Assembly (NCBI RefSeq): GCF_009903625.1
Contig: NZ_CP047569.1
Span: 206,001-270,000, forward strand
Direction of reading: 5' to 3'
Source of the DNA: Microbulbifer sp. ALW1
GTDB lineage: Bacteria > Pseudomonadota > Gammaproteobacteria > Pseudomonadales > Cellvibrionaceae
Length of the DNA: 64,000 nucleotides
Position numbers and translations under genes: made by a program
Shown here: positions 27,671 to 36,558 of the stretch, in pieces
How positions within the stretch are numbered: the first letter of the stretch is position 1
Layout: every line of letters begins with the position of its first letter
Notes under the pieces: generated by a model
Database searches by the model: none
What the model was told of the DNA's origin: nothing
Seen by the model: the letters and a program-made list of their open reading frames with translations, nothing else

Positions 27671-29065
27671 TCATTTTCGCCAGCTCAAGACGCCATCTAT
27701 ACGCTGTTCCGCAATTTTTACCGCCTCAAACCTGAGATTGACCGCATTTTCAATAACCATCGGTGTTTCCACCTCTGATACATGGACCCCCCTGAAAACC
27801 ACATCTTTCAGCGGCGCGGCATCCGGTGCGTGAATTTCCAGAAAGGTGCCCACCTTCTGTGCCTGAATATTTTCAAACACAATGTCCTGGTAGGTTGACG
27901 GAAAAAATCCGCCCAGCTCACCGGGATAATTCAGTTGAAACCAGAAGAGATTGTCGAAGGCTTCGACCGTCAGGTTGCGCAGGCGTACGTTCTCTACCAG
28001 GCCGCCCCGGTCCAGGTTGGCCTTGAAGCGAAACGCGGAAATACCTTTCCGCAGAACGTTGTCGGTGAAAAAGACATCGCGAATACCACCGGACATTTCA
28101 CTCCCCAGAGCAATACCATCCTCTCCGCCCATATCGTTATTGCGCACCACTATCCGCTGGCTGGGAATACCGATTTCGCGGCCGTCCTGATCCCGCCCGG
28201 ACTTCACCACCACTGAATCATCGCCGGTGCGGAACCAGCTGTTTTCCAGCAATACATTGCTACTGGGTTCGATATCCACACCGTCATTGTTGGGGAAGTG
28301 ACTGTCGACGCGGATACCGCGCACCGTCGCATGGTCGGTGTACACCAGGTGATTGACCCAGAAGGGGGAATGGATTGCGGTGAAGTCCGCCAGCAAAACC
28401 CGTTTGGCACCGAACAGCTGGATCAGTGGCGGGCGCAAATAAGTCCCCTCGCCAAACACGCGCTCGGCCACAGGCACACCGCTGGCGCCCATGGTACGCA
28501 AGCGCTGCATATCCGGCCCCAGCTTCAGGTGCCACTGTTTGAAAACGCTATCGACATTGCCATCGATAGTGCCTTTGCCGGTAATCGCCACATCCTCGAC
28601 ATTATTGGCGTACACCAGCGGAGAATAGGAATAGAGCTCGGTGCCTTCCCAACGGGTTTTCACCACCGGCAGATAGTGGGCAGGGTCCGGGGAGAAACGC
28701 AGCACCGCACCCTCGGCAAGGTGCAGTTCAATCCGACTTTGCAACACCACCGGACCATGACTCAGCCAGACGCCCTCGGGGATGAGCACCCGCCCACCAC
28801 CGGCGGCCACCGCGGCATCAATCGCTGACAGAATGGCAGGGCGTACGTCGGCACTGGGTTCGGCCCCGAAGTTTGAGATTGGGAATTCGCGCTGGGGAAT
28901 ATTGGGCAGCTGAATGGCAGCCACAATTTCATCGGCCAGCTGCCAGCCGCTATCGGCTTGCGGGTCTTTTGCCCACGTCAAAGTTGCAGCAGCCACAGAG
29001 CCAAACATACAGGCGCACAGGCATAGCCCCCGCAGAAAACGGGGAGGAGACATCATCGCGTTCAT
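27671..29065 (-). CDS. GH28 family protein with altered active-site motif
   Basis: The 464-aa product has a signal peptide (LCLCACMFGSVAAATL) and a right-handed beta-helix of the polygalacturonase family. Of the GH28 motifs, it keeps an Asp-containing NNDGVD, GDDSVVVKSG (near 282) and a basic RFK in place of RIK. The usual GHG is replaced by GED in GGEDGIALGSE (near 314), so the family His is missing. The paralogue at 36559-37998 keeps the His. It may act on a different linkage or be a specialised exo-enzyme. The start has GGGAGC upstream. It follows kduD copy 2 on the same strand. Confidence 0.85.
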   Translation of the reverse strand: MNAMMSPPRFLRGLCLCACMFGSVAAATLTWAKDPQADSGWQLADEIVAAIQLPNIPQREFPISNFGAEPSADVRPAILSAIDAAVAAGGGRVLIPEGVWLSHGPVVLQSRIELHLAEGAVLRFSPDPAHYLPVVKTRWEGTELYSYSPLVYANNVEDVAITGKGTIDGNVDSVFKQWHLKLGPDMQRLRTMGASGVPVAERVFGEGTYLRPPLIQLFGAKRVLLADFTAIHSPFWVNHLVYTDHATVRGIRVDSHFPNNDGVDIEPSSNVLLENSWFRTGDDSVVVKSGRDQDGREIGIPSQRIVVRNNDMGGEDGIALGSEMSGGIRDVFFTDNVLRKGISAFRFKANLDRGGLVENVRLRNLTVEAFDNLFWFQLNYPGELGGFFPSTYQDIVFENIQAQKVGTFLEIHAPDAAPLKDVVFRGVHVSEVETPMVIENAVNLRFEAVKIAEQRIDGVLSWRK

Positions 29066-29262
29066 CGTTGCTCCCGAAGGACGTTATTAAACTTTATTCT
29101 GGGCGGCCGAAGGCGCACCCGCCCTCTCACTCAACCATTTGAGAGGGAAGCAACTACAGCATTTTTTCTATTTTCGGATCTGGACGGGCCGGCCTATTCA
29201 AGGCCCGCCCATCCCGTGGCAACAGAATGTGCCACTACCGACAGGACGCCGGCTTGTATCAA

Positions 29263-30054
29263 TTATTCGTTCGAAGGCTTGCCAATGGTCGCCAGAATGC
29301 CGCCATCCACATACACCACCTGACCATTGACGAAATTGCTCGCGTCACTGGAAAGGAATACCGCAGCACCCTGCAGGTCTTCCGGGTTACCCCAGCGGCC
29401 CGCGGGGGTACGACCAATGATGAAATCATTGAACGGGTGGCCATCCACACGAATCGGCGCCGTCTGGCTGGTGGCAAAATAGCCGGGGCCAATACCGTTC
29501 ACCTGAATATTGTGGCGCGCCCACTCGGTGGCCATATTCTGGGTCAGCATTTTCAGGCCGCCCTTGGAAGCGGCGTAGGCCGAAACACTGTCGCGACCCA
29601 GTTCGCTCATCATGGAACAGATGTTGATGATCTTGCCCGCACCGCGCTCGATCATACGGCGCACCACCGGACGGCTCATCACCATCACACCGGTCAGGTT
29701 GGTTTCCAGCACCTTGTTCCACTCGGACAGTTCCATTTCCAGCAGCGGCACGCGGCGGATAATGCCGGCGTTATTCACCAGTACATCAATGGGGCCCTGC
29801 TCCTGTTCGATCACCGGCACCATCTCGTTCACTTCGTCTTCATTGGTGACGTTGAACAGGTAACCGTGGGCGTCATAGCCCTTTTCGCGCAGCGCGGCGA
29901 CGGCGCCATCCAGCTTTTCCTGGGAGGAGTGACCGGTAATTACCAGCTTGGCACCGGCGTTACCCAGGCCTTCCGCCATCGCCATGCCGAGGCCGTGGGT
30001 AGCGCCGGTTACCAGGGCGAGTTTTCCGGTTAAGTCAAACAGTGACTTGGACAT
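29263..30054 (-). CDS. SDR family oxidoreductase, KduD / gluconate 5-dehydrogenase-like, copy 2
   Basis: The 263-aa short-chain dehydrogenase has TGATHGLGMAMAEGL, LVNNAGIIRR, the catalytic Ser in ICSMMSELG, YAASK, and GPGYFATSQT with AGRWGNPEDL. It resembles proteins annotated gluconate 5-dehydrogenase that sit beside KduI; here it is 46 bp downstream of kduI copy 2. The likely role is the KduD step (reduction of diketo-deoxygluconate to KDG). It differs substantially from copy 1 at 8331-9104. GGAG precedes the ATG by 6-7 bases. Confidence 0.86.
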   Translation of the reverse strand: MSKSLFDLTGKLALVTGATHGLGMAMAEGLGNAGAKLVITGHSSQEKLDGAVAALREKGYDAHGYLFNVTNEDEVNEMVPVIEQEQGPIDVLVNNAGIIRRVPLLEMELSEWNKVLETNLTGVMVMSRPVVRRMIERGAGKIINICSMMSELGRDSVSAYAASKGGLKMLTQNMATEWARHNIQVNGIGPGYFATSQTAPIRVDGHPFNDFIIGRTPAGRWGNPEDLQGAAVFLSSDASNFVNGQVVYVDGGILATIGKPSNE

Positions 30055-30100
30055 TCTTTACTCCAAAAATTTTTCGCGATTACTCAGGCTTAGATCAGGA

Positions 30101-30943
30101 TCAACGCAACTCGTGGGGCTGCACAAAATCCATATCATCGTAATCCAGGTTTTCACCCGCCATACCCCAGATAAAGGTGTAATTGGCGGTACCTACGCCG
30201 GAGTGCAGTGACCAGGTGGGAGAGATCACCGCTTGCTCGTTGTGCATCCAGATCGTACGGGTCTGCTGGGGCGGGCCCATGAAATGGCATACCGCTTGAT
30301 CTTCAGGCACATTGAAATACATGTAGGCTTCCATGCGGCGGCTGTGGGTATGGGCCGGCATGGTATTCCAGACACTGCCCGGCGCCAGCTCGGTCATACC
30401 CATCTGCAATTGGCAGGTCTCGATGACACCGTGTACCAGCAGCTGATTGATCACCCGCTGATTGCAGGTTTCACTGGCGCCCCGCTCCATGACATTCGCG
30501 TCGGCTTTGCTTACTTTTACTGTTGGATAGGCACGGTGTGCCGGCGCGGAGTTCAGGTAGAACTTGGCCGGATTGGATTTGTCCGCACTATTCAGCTTTA
30601 CCTCAACGGAACCGCGCCCCACGTAGAGTGCTTCCTTGTGACCGATCTCGTGCACCTTGCCATCGACTTCCACAGTACCGGCGCCACCGATATTGATGAA
30701 TCCGATCTCGCGGCGCTCGAGGAAATACTCGGAGCGCAGTTCCTCGACGGTTTCCAGTTGTACGGTTTTTTCCACCGGCATGATGCCGCCAACGATCATG
30801 CGATCTACATGGGTGTAGGTAAGGCGCACCGTATCCGCTTCGAAGAGTTTCGGTACGAGAAACTCTTTACGAAGACGGTCGGTATCGTACTTCACATAGT
30901 CACTCGGGTGACTGGCGTAGCGCTCTTCAAATACGGTGGTCAT
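30101..30943 (-). CDS. kduI: 5-dehydro-4-deoxy-D-glucuronate isomerase, copy 2
   Basis: The 280-aa protein keeps all KduI metal ligands: PAHTHSRRMEAY gives His-x-His and Glu, and SLHSGVG the last His. The N-terminal motif (RLTYTHVDRMIVGG) is family-typical. It has GGGAAAG before its ATG and lies 47 bp after the DUF4861-GH105 fusion and 46 bp before the SDR gene, so these three are very probably one operon. Relative to copy 1 (4898-5731) the fold and length match but many surface residues differ. Confidence 0.94.
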   Translation of the reverse strand: MTTVFEERYASHPSDYVKYDTDRLRKEFLVPKLFEADTVRLTYTHVDRMIVGGIMPVEKTVQLETVEELRSEYFLERREIGFINIGGAGTVEVDGKVHEIGHKEALYVGRGSVEVKLNSADKSNPAKFYLNSAPAHRAYPTVKVSKADANVMERGASETCNQRVINQLLVHGVIETCQLQMGMTELAPGSVWNTMPAHTHSRRMEAYMYFNVPEDQAVCHFMGPPQQTRTIWMHNEQAVISPTWSLHSGVGTANYTFIWGMAGENLDYDDMDFVQPHELR

Positions 30944-30990
30944 GAAACTTTCCCGGAACTCTTTTCAACAACGGTTACAAATTTTAAGAC

Positions 30991-33510
30991 TTAAGACTCT
31001 GACTTCAGCAGCTTGTACATCTCGACGCCGGAAGTGATAAACGGCGCGGTGCCCTTGGGGTCGTCGTCGTAAATCGGCTCGCTCATGTAGTACTCGTAGC
31101 TGCCATCGCGGCCGAAGCCGAGGCCGGCCACCTGACACATGTCGGTGATGCTGATGGTGCCGTCGGCATGCACCTGCACGAACTCATCCAGCAGACCCTT
31201 ATAGGCTTTTTTCGCGGTACCCAGGTATTTGCCCTTGGGCAGATAACCTTCGTTCAACGCCTTGGCGAAGAAATAGGTAAACATGGTGCTGGCAGAGGAC
31301 TCCAGATAGTTACCACGCTCACCGGGCTTGTCGATGATCTGCCACCAGGTACCGGTTGCCGGGTCCTGGTACTTTTCGATCACCGGTGCGATCTCCGTGA
31401 TCATGTTCAGCAGGTACTGGCGCTCTTCGGTATTTTCCCGCGGGATATAGTCCAGCACGTCCACCAGCGCCATCGCCAGCCAACCCATGCCGCGGGCCCA
31501 GTGGTAACCGGAGAGGCCGGTTTCCTTGTCAGCCCAAACCTGTTGACGCTTCTCATCCCAGGCGTGATAGAAGAGACCGGTTTGCGGATCTTTCAGGATC
31601 TGATTCACCAGTTTGAATTCAGCCAGCACTTCTTCCACGTTGGGCTTGTCGTGCATCAGCTGTTCATACTGGGCAAGGAACGGAATGCCCATGTAGACGC
31701 CGTCTAGCCAGACCTGGTGCGGGTAGATTTTCTTGTGCCAGAAAGCACCGGCTTCGGTACGCGGGTGGTGTTCCAGCTGCTCGTAGAGGTGATCTACGGC
31801 TTTCTTGTAATTTTCATCGTGGTTACGCTCGTACATGCGCAGCAGCATGGTGCCGGCGCGAACGCTGTCGATGTTGTACTTGTCCTGTACATACCCGTTG
31901 ATGCTGCCATCGTCGGCGACAAAAGAACCCATGACTTGTTGCACAGCATCCGCATAGCGGGCGTCTGGAGAAACCTGGTTCAGTTCGTCGTAGGCCTGCA
32001 TCACCATGCCAGTGGTGTATTCGAAGTAAGACGGACGTTTGCGGATATGGTCGTAACCGCCATATGCATACTCGAGTGTCTTGCGCTCCAGTTCGGAGTC
32101 CGCCAGGCGCTTGCTCCACGCGAGGGCGACTTCGGCAGTCAGCGGCTGCTCGGTTTCAGCAACGCTTGCGGCCGTAGTCAGACGCTGGCGCAAAGGCATA
32201 GTCAGCTTTTCGGCTTCCTGCTGCAGGTAGGTTTCAAACTGGGCTTTGCTGGTAATAGGGCCGTGTTCGCTGGCCACTTCATTGGCCCAGGCGGCGACAA
32301 AGTAATATTGAACCTCGTTGCCCGCCGGTTTCAGGATGGCCACCTGGTTGTGCTCGTCTTTGGTGGTTTCCTTGATGGCTTTACGCTTGGCCAGTACCGC
32401 CATACCCAGGTTGGCGCCGTCCAGGCTCTGCGCGCCGTAGGTGCCGATATAGGTGTAGGCGTGACCGGTGATGTCCATGTCGCCGACAATCAGCTCGGTA
32501 CCTTCGTGATCGACGATACCGGCAATCAGGTTATCCAGCTCTTCACTGGTTTTCGCATTCACTTCCACCAGACGGCTGCCGGCGTGCATGGAAAGCACCG
32601 CGGTCAGGTCGGTCTGCAAATCTTCGGTGGGTTTCCAGCCTTTGTACTGGATCTTGAACGAGGAGTAGAGGTCACCGTTTTCGGTAATATCGGCCTGCCA
32701 GTCCTGCACGTTGCTTACGCGAATGACTTTTTCGCCATCCCAGTAGCCGTAGCCACCAACGCCCACGGCGCTGCCCACTTTCAGAATATCCATGCCCCAG
32801 TCGGCGGACTCATGGTAGGAATCGAAACCGTCCTGGCCCACGTTCTGGAGTACTGGCTCGAGGGTCTGCTTGCCGAAAATATCGAAACCATTGCGCCAGT
32901 CGAGGTATACGCGATAGCCCACCAGGTCGGACTCGATACCCGGGCCCTCGTAGCGGATATACCAGGAGTGGTCGGTGTGCTCTTTGGGCACTTCCAGCGA
33001 GCTTACGTTCTGGAAACTGCCACCGAGATATTCACGCTCTTTCCATTCACCACCCACCTTGTGGGAAATTTCCGCCTGGGTGCGTTTGGTGTGCTGGGCG
33101 TATTCTGCATCGGCTTTGGCGATGCGCAGTTTCAGGGTTTCATCGACAGCCACATCCACGGTGAAGAGGATGCCGTCTTTTTCCCCGTCGGCATCTTTGT
33201 CGATGGCCTGTACCGGAATCTGTTCTGCCTGGTTCCACACCGCAATCGGCGACGCAAATCCGGCTTTCAATCCGAGTTCGTAGTAGCTGAGGTAAACCGC
33301 TTCGTCCAGACGCGGGAAGTCCGAGGGGTTAGCGAGCTCCAGGCTGGCGATGGCACCGGGCTTTTCAGCCTGTACAGCCGGTTCCGGGGATTGCGCAGAC
33401 TCTACCGCGGCTTTCTCTCCGCAGGCGGTCAGCGTTGCCGCGGTCAGCGCAAAGGCCAGCACGCTCAGGCTCGGGGTTCGGTTGGACGGTTCAAACAGTT
33501 TCACAGACAT
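30991..33510 (-). CDS. Two-domain lipoprotein: DUF4861 fused to GH105 unsaturated uronyl hydrolase
   Basis: The roughly 839-aa product has a lipobox (LTACG, Cys near residue 30). A DUF4861 domain follows (about 60-450; KYNVYLDWRNGFDIFG-like segments, GMDILKVGSAVG, TYGAQSLDGANLGMAV). A GH105 domain completes it (about 465-839; WLDGVYMGIPFLAQY, YHWARGMGWLAMALVD, ESSASTMFTYFFAKAL). Together they combine functions that are separate genes at 5788 and 7027. The start is uncertain: GTG at 33516, ATG at 33510 or GTG at 33504; the last has GGAG at the best spacing. The enzyme should cleave unsaturated uronyl residues while anchored to a membrane. It heads the fusion-kduI-kduD operon, below the two-stem terminator at 33575-33644. 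Confidence 0.9.
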   Translation of the reverse strand: MSVKLFEPSNRTPSLSVLAFALTAATLTACGEKAAVESAQSPEPAVQAEKPGAIASLELANPSDFPRLDEAVYLSYYELGLKAGFASPIAVWNQAEQIPVQAIDKDADGEKDGILFTVDVAVDETLKLRIAKADAEYAQHTKRTQAEISHKVGGEWKEREYLGGSFQNVSSLEVPKEHTDHSWYIRYEGPGIESDLVGYRVYLDWRNGFDIFGKQTLEPVLQNVGQDGFDSYHESADWGMDILKVGSAVGVGGYGYWDGEKVIRVSNVQDWQADITENGDLYSSFKIQYKGWKPTEDLQTDLTAVLSMHAGSRLVEVNAKTSEELDNLIAGIVDHEGTELIVGDMDITGHAYTYIGTYGAQSLDGANLGMAVLAKRKAIKETTKDEHNQVAILKPAGNEVQYYFVAAWANEVASEHGPITSKAQFETYLQQEAEKLTMPLRQRLTTAASVAETEQPLTAEVALAWSKRLADSELERKTLEYAYGGYDHIRKRPSYFEYTTGMVMQAYDELNQVSPDARYADAVQQVMGSFVADDGSINGYVQDKYNIDSVRAGTMLLRMYERNHDENYKKAVDHLYEQLEHHPRTEAGAFWHKKIYPHQVWLDGVYMGIPFLAQYEQLMHDKPNVEEVLAEFKLVNQILKDPQTGLFYHAWDEKRQQVWADKETGLSGYHWARGMGWLAMALVDVLDYIPRENTEERQYLLNMITEIAPVIEKYQDPATGTWWQIIDKPGERGNYLESSASTMFTYFFAKALNEGYLPKGKYLGTAKKAYKGLLDEFVQVHADGTISITDMCQVAGLGFGRDGSYEYYMSEPIYDDDPKGTAPFITSGVEMYKLLKSES

Positions 33511-33574
33511 CTCCACGAATTCGGGTTTTATTCTGTTTGTTGTTATTCAGTAAATTTGAATAACCAGTAAATCG

Positions 33575-33644
33575 AAAAACGGCCGGGTGCGACTTCGAAT
33601 CCATGCGCCGGTGTTTCCACCGGCAGAATCCCTGCACCCGGCCG
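33575..33644 (-). terminator. Two-stem intrinsic terminator after TonB receptor 3
   Basis: Outer arms CGGCCGGGTGC (33580-33590) and GCACCCGGCCG (33634-33644) are perfect complements. They enclose a second perfect hairpin, GCCGGTG/CACCGGC (33607-33624). On the minus strand the outer stem is followed by five T (33575-33579). It lies 31 bp past the receptor stop and 65 bp before the next start. Confidence 0.8.
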
Positions 33645-33674
33645 CTGTGTTCAGCTCTTAATCGTTACGTCAGA

Positions 33675-36317
33675 TTAGAACTTGTACTGAGCACCGACGT
33701 AGTACTGACGACCGGTAGTGTGGTCAACCACGATACGGCCGGAGCTGTCGATCATCTGGCGGTTGGCTTCGTTGGTCAGGTTGATGCCTTCGAAGCTCAG
33801 CTTCCAGTTGTCGTTCACGTTGTAGCTGGCGACGAAGTCGATGTTGCCAGTACCTTCGGTGTACTCGGTGTCGTTACCGTTACGTACGGCAGCCGGAGAC
33901 TGGGTCAGGTAATCGCTACGCTTGGCGTAGGAAACACGCGCGCTCCAGTCTTCGTTCTCGTAGTAAACGGTCGCGTTGTAGGTATTTTTGGACATACCGG
34001 TCAGCACGTCGTACAGCGGCTCTTCTTCGGTACCGTAGTTCATCTCGGAATCTACGTAGGTGTAGTTCAGGATGAGGCCGTAGTTGTCGAAGAACATCTG
34101 CTGGTACTGCAGCTCGATACCGCTGAGCTCACCACCTTCGCCGTTCACGTTACGCGAAACGTCCCAGATGCTGGTTTCATCGTAGGTACCTTCGTTCGCC
34201 AGTGCAGAAGCATCCAGGCCGGTTTCAGCCCAGGTGATGCCGGAATCGGTCTGGCGGGTAATGAAGGAGTCGATATCTTTGTAGAAGTATGCCGCTGCGA
34301 ATACCGCTTCGTCAGAGAAGTACCACTCGTAAGAGATGTCGTAGGCACGGGCACGGAACGGATCCAGTTTCGGGTTACCGTAGCTGATGCTGCCGTTGTA
34401 CTGGTCGATCTTACCGCCCGGAGTCAGGGTACCCAGAGACGGGCGCGCCATGACGTCGGCCACAGAGAAGCGCACAACCATGTCTTCGTGTACGTCCAGG
34501 GCCAGGTTCAGAGACGGCAGGGTATCGTCGTACTCGTTCTCAGCGGTTACACCTACCAGGTTGCCGCCGATATCGGCCAGACCTGCGGATTCCACTTCGG
34601 TAGTTACCTGGCGCACGCCAACGTTACCGCGCAGCGGCAGGCCGGCAACTTCGGTGTTCCAGTCCAGCTGTACGTAGTAACCGAGGCTGTCTTCTTTTAC
34701 GTTACGGATATCCTGAGCGCGCGGCGCCATGCCCGCTGCCACTTCCGCAGAATAGGTAGCCAGGGTGGAACCCACATCCGGGGAGAACCAGCTGATGCCG
34801 TTCATGCTGGTCACGCTGCCCTGCAGCTCGGTCGCGGAGATGCCGCTGAATTTCGGACCCGCGCGCATTTCGGCAACGTCGAATTCAAAGCTCTTCTGGG
34901 ACAGGCCACCTTTCAGGCTCATGGTGTCGGTCAGGTCAAACTCGAGGTTGAAGGCCGCCGTATCAAAGCTGTTATCAACGGTGTTCGGGCGGTGACGCAG
35001 TTCTACAAAGTCGTAGTTTGCTGCGTTGGCAGTATCGAAATCGGCGAAGTCGATGCTGCCACCAGAAGTGGTCGCGTTGTAGGTGAAGCTGTTCTGCACG
35101 TTGATCGCATCAACGATGGCAGTGGTCTGCATCGGGTTGCTGTAGTTGGACTCGGAAGTACCCCACAGCACGTCACCACGCAGGCGATCGGTGAAGTCGT
35201 GCGATGCGCGGATAGAAACCTGGTCGAACGCGGTTTCCAGCTCGTCGAAACGATGCTCTACACGCAGGTCGTAGTTCTCGACGGTCATGGAGGTGATGGT
35301 GCCACTGCCGTCCATGGTGTAGTCGGTTACATCGTATTCTTTGTAGTTGCCGCCATCTTTCAGGCTGACGGAAACAAACTCTTCTTCACGAGTGGCATCG
35401 AAACGGGAGGTCAGGTAGTCCACCAGGATTTCGGTGCTGTCGGTCGGGCGGAACTGCAGGGTACCGGTAAAGCCCTGGCGCTCCTGCTCGTGGGTGAACT
35501 TGCCGTAACGCGGGATACGCGGGAAGAAGCCTTCGTTCAGAGCCGCCAGTTCGCTGTCGTCGGCACAGGCGGAACAGTTGACGATCTCTTCACTGGCGGT
35601 CCAGCGAACGGTGGAGAAGCCTTCTTCAAGAATATTACGGTCGGAGTAGGAGTAAGAAGCCATCCAGCCGAAGGTTTCGGCTTCGTTCTTACCACCTACC
35701 AGGAAAGAGGTACGCGGGTTCGCTTCCTGGGACTGGCTGTTGTAGCCGTACTGCATGTTGGCAGCGAAGGTGAAATCGTCAGCCATGTCCAGCGGTCGGC
35801 CGGTGCCCAGGTCAACGGTAGCACCCAGAGAACCTTCGTCCAGATCCGCGGCCATGGTTTTGTGCACGGTCAGGTTGGAGAAAAGCTCAGAGGCAAAGGT
35901 GTTGAAGTCAAAGGTGCGGTCGCGGTTGGCACCGCCGGAGGAGTCAGCGCCGCCGGTAGTGGAGATGGCTTCCAGGCCATTGATACGTACACGGGTAAAC
36001 TGGGAGCCCAGACCGCGCACCGCAATGTTACGGCCTTCACCTGCATCGCGAGTGATCGCTACACCAGGAATACGCTGCAGGGATTCTGCCAGGTTGAGAT
36101 CAGGGAAGTCTGCAATGTCTTCCGCCAGGATGGTGTCTTTGCTACCTACGGCATCGCGCTTCTGGTCCAGCGCCTTGGCCAGGCTGGCACGGTAACTACC
36201 GGTTACTGTGATCTCTTCCAGAGTGGCATCGCCAGTGGTATTTGCTTCCTGTGCAAAGGCCGGCACCGCAACAATGGCCATCGCAAGAGTGAGTGGTTTC
36301 AGCTCAAAAGTCTTCAT
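33675..36317 (-). CDS. TonB-dependent receptor 3
   Basis: The 880-aa receptor has a signal peptide (MKTFELKPLTLAMAIVAVPAFA), LEEITVTGSYRASLAKALDQK, and a plug with DFPDLNLAESLQRIPGV, TRDAGEGRNIAVRGLG and FASELFSNLTVHKT. The barrel ends YYVGAQYKF. The ATG at 36317 has GGAG nine bases upstream, better than the ATG at 36326, where GGAG abuts the codon. It is closely related to receptor 2. Operator-like sites lie 22-49 bp upstream, at a position where a bound repressor would block the promoter, and a two-stem terminator follows its stop. Confidence 0.93.
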   Translation of the reverse strand: MKTFELKPLTLAMAIVAVPAFAQEANTTGDATLEEITVTGSYRASLAKALDQKRDAVGSKDTILAEDIADFPDLNLAESLQRIPGVAITRDAGEGRNIAVRGLGSQFTRVRINGLEAISTTGGADSSGGANRDRTFDFNTFASELFSNLTVHKTMAADLDEGSLGATVDLGTGRPLDMADDFTFAANMQYGYNSQSQEANPRTSFLVGGKNEAETFGWMASYSYSDRNILEEGFSTVRWTASEEIVNCSACADDSELAALNEGFFPRIPRYGKFTHEQERQGFTGTLQFRPTDSTEILVDYLTSRFDATREEEFVSVSLKDGGNYKEYDVTDYTMDGSGTITSMTVENYDLRVEHRFDELETAFDQVSIRASHDFTDRLRGDVLWGTSESNYSNPMQTTAIVDAINVQNSFTYNATTSGGSIDFADFDTANAANYDFVELRHRPNTVDNSFDTAAFNLEFDLTDTMSLKGGLSQKSFEFDVAEMRAGPKFSGISATELQGSVTSMNGISWFSPDVGSTLATYSAEVAAGMAPRAQDIRNVKEDSLGYYVQLDWNTEVAGLPLRGNVGVRQVTTEVESAGLADIGGNLVGVTAENEYDDTLPSLNLALDVHEDMVVRFSVADVMARPSLGTLTPGGKIDQYNGSISYGNPKLDPFRARAYDISYEWYFSDEAVFAAAYFYKDIDSFITRQTDSGITWAETGLDASALANEGTYDETSIWDVSRNVNGEGGELSGIELQYQQMFFDNYGLILNYTYVDSEMNYGTEEEPLYDVLTGMSKNTYNATVYYENEDWSARVSYAKRSDYLTQSPAAVRNGNDTEYTEGTGNIDFVASYNVNDNWKLSFEGINLTNEANRQMIDSSGRIVVDHTTGRQYYVGAQYKF

Positions 36318-36347
36318 GACTCTCATCTCCGCTTGTCGTCGTTATTT

Positions 36348-36375
36348 TGGTAAAACCTATTTTTGGTTATACCGC
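36348..36375. promoter_or_regulatory. Tandem weak GntR/FadR-type operators (TonB receptor 3)
   Basis: TGGTAAAACCT (36348-36358) and TGGTTATACCG (36365-36375) each match the consensus except at the last base, and their starts are 17 bp apart. They lie immediately upstream of receptor 3. Confidence 0.5.
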
Positions 36376-36558
36376 TTATTATCAATGCATGCCGATATTC
36401 GCACACGGATTACCAACTGGCAACTTTTGGCTGACCAATTAATCCGCTTATTTCGGCTTTTTTCTCGTCAATTTGTAGAATACCGCGCCAAAGCCCCCAT
36501 AACCAGTGCGGACTTAGCCGCACCGGTCGCCTTTAGAGGCGGGGAAAAACTTGGCAGA

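Noticed and set aside
29170..29220. GC-rich inverted repeat downstream of kduD copy 2 as a terminator
   Set aside because: The arms are imperfect and no T-run follows directly on the minus strand; evidence is too weak.
31717..33570. A 617-codon open frame on the plus strand
   Set aside because: Antisense to the DUF4861-GH105 fusion gene.
33603..36353. A 916-codon open frame on the plus strand
   Set aside because: It is exactly antisense to TonB receptor 3, whose signal peptide, plug and barrel are clear; long antisense frames are expected in GC-rich coding DNA.
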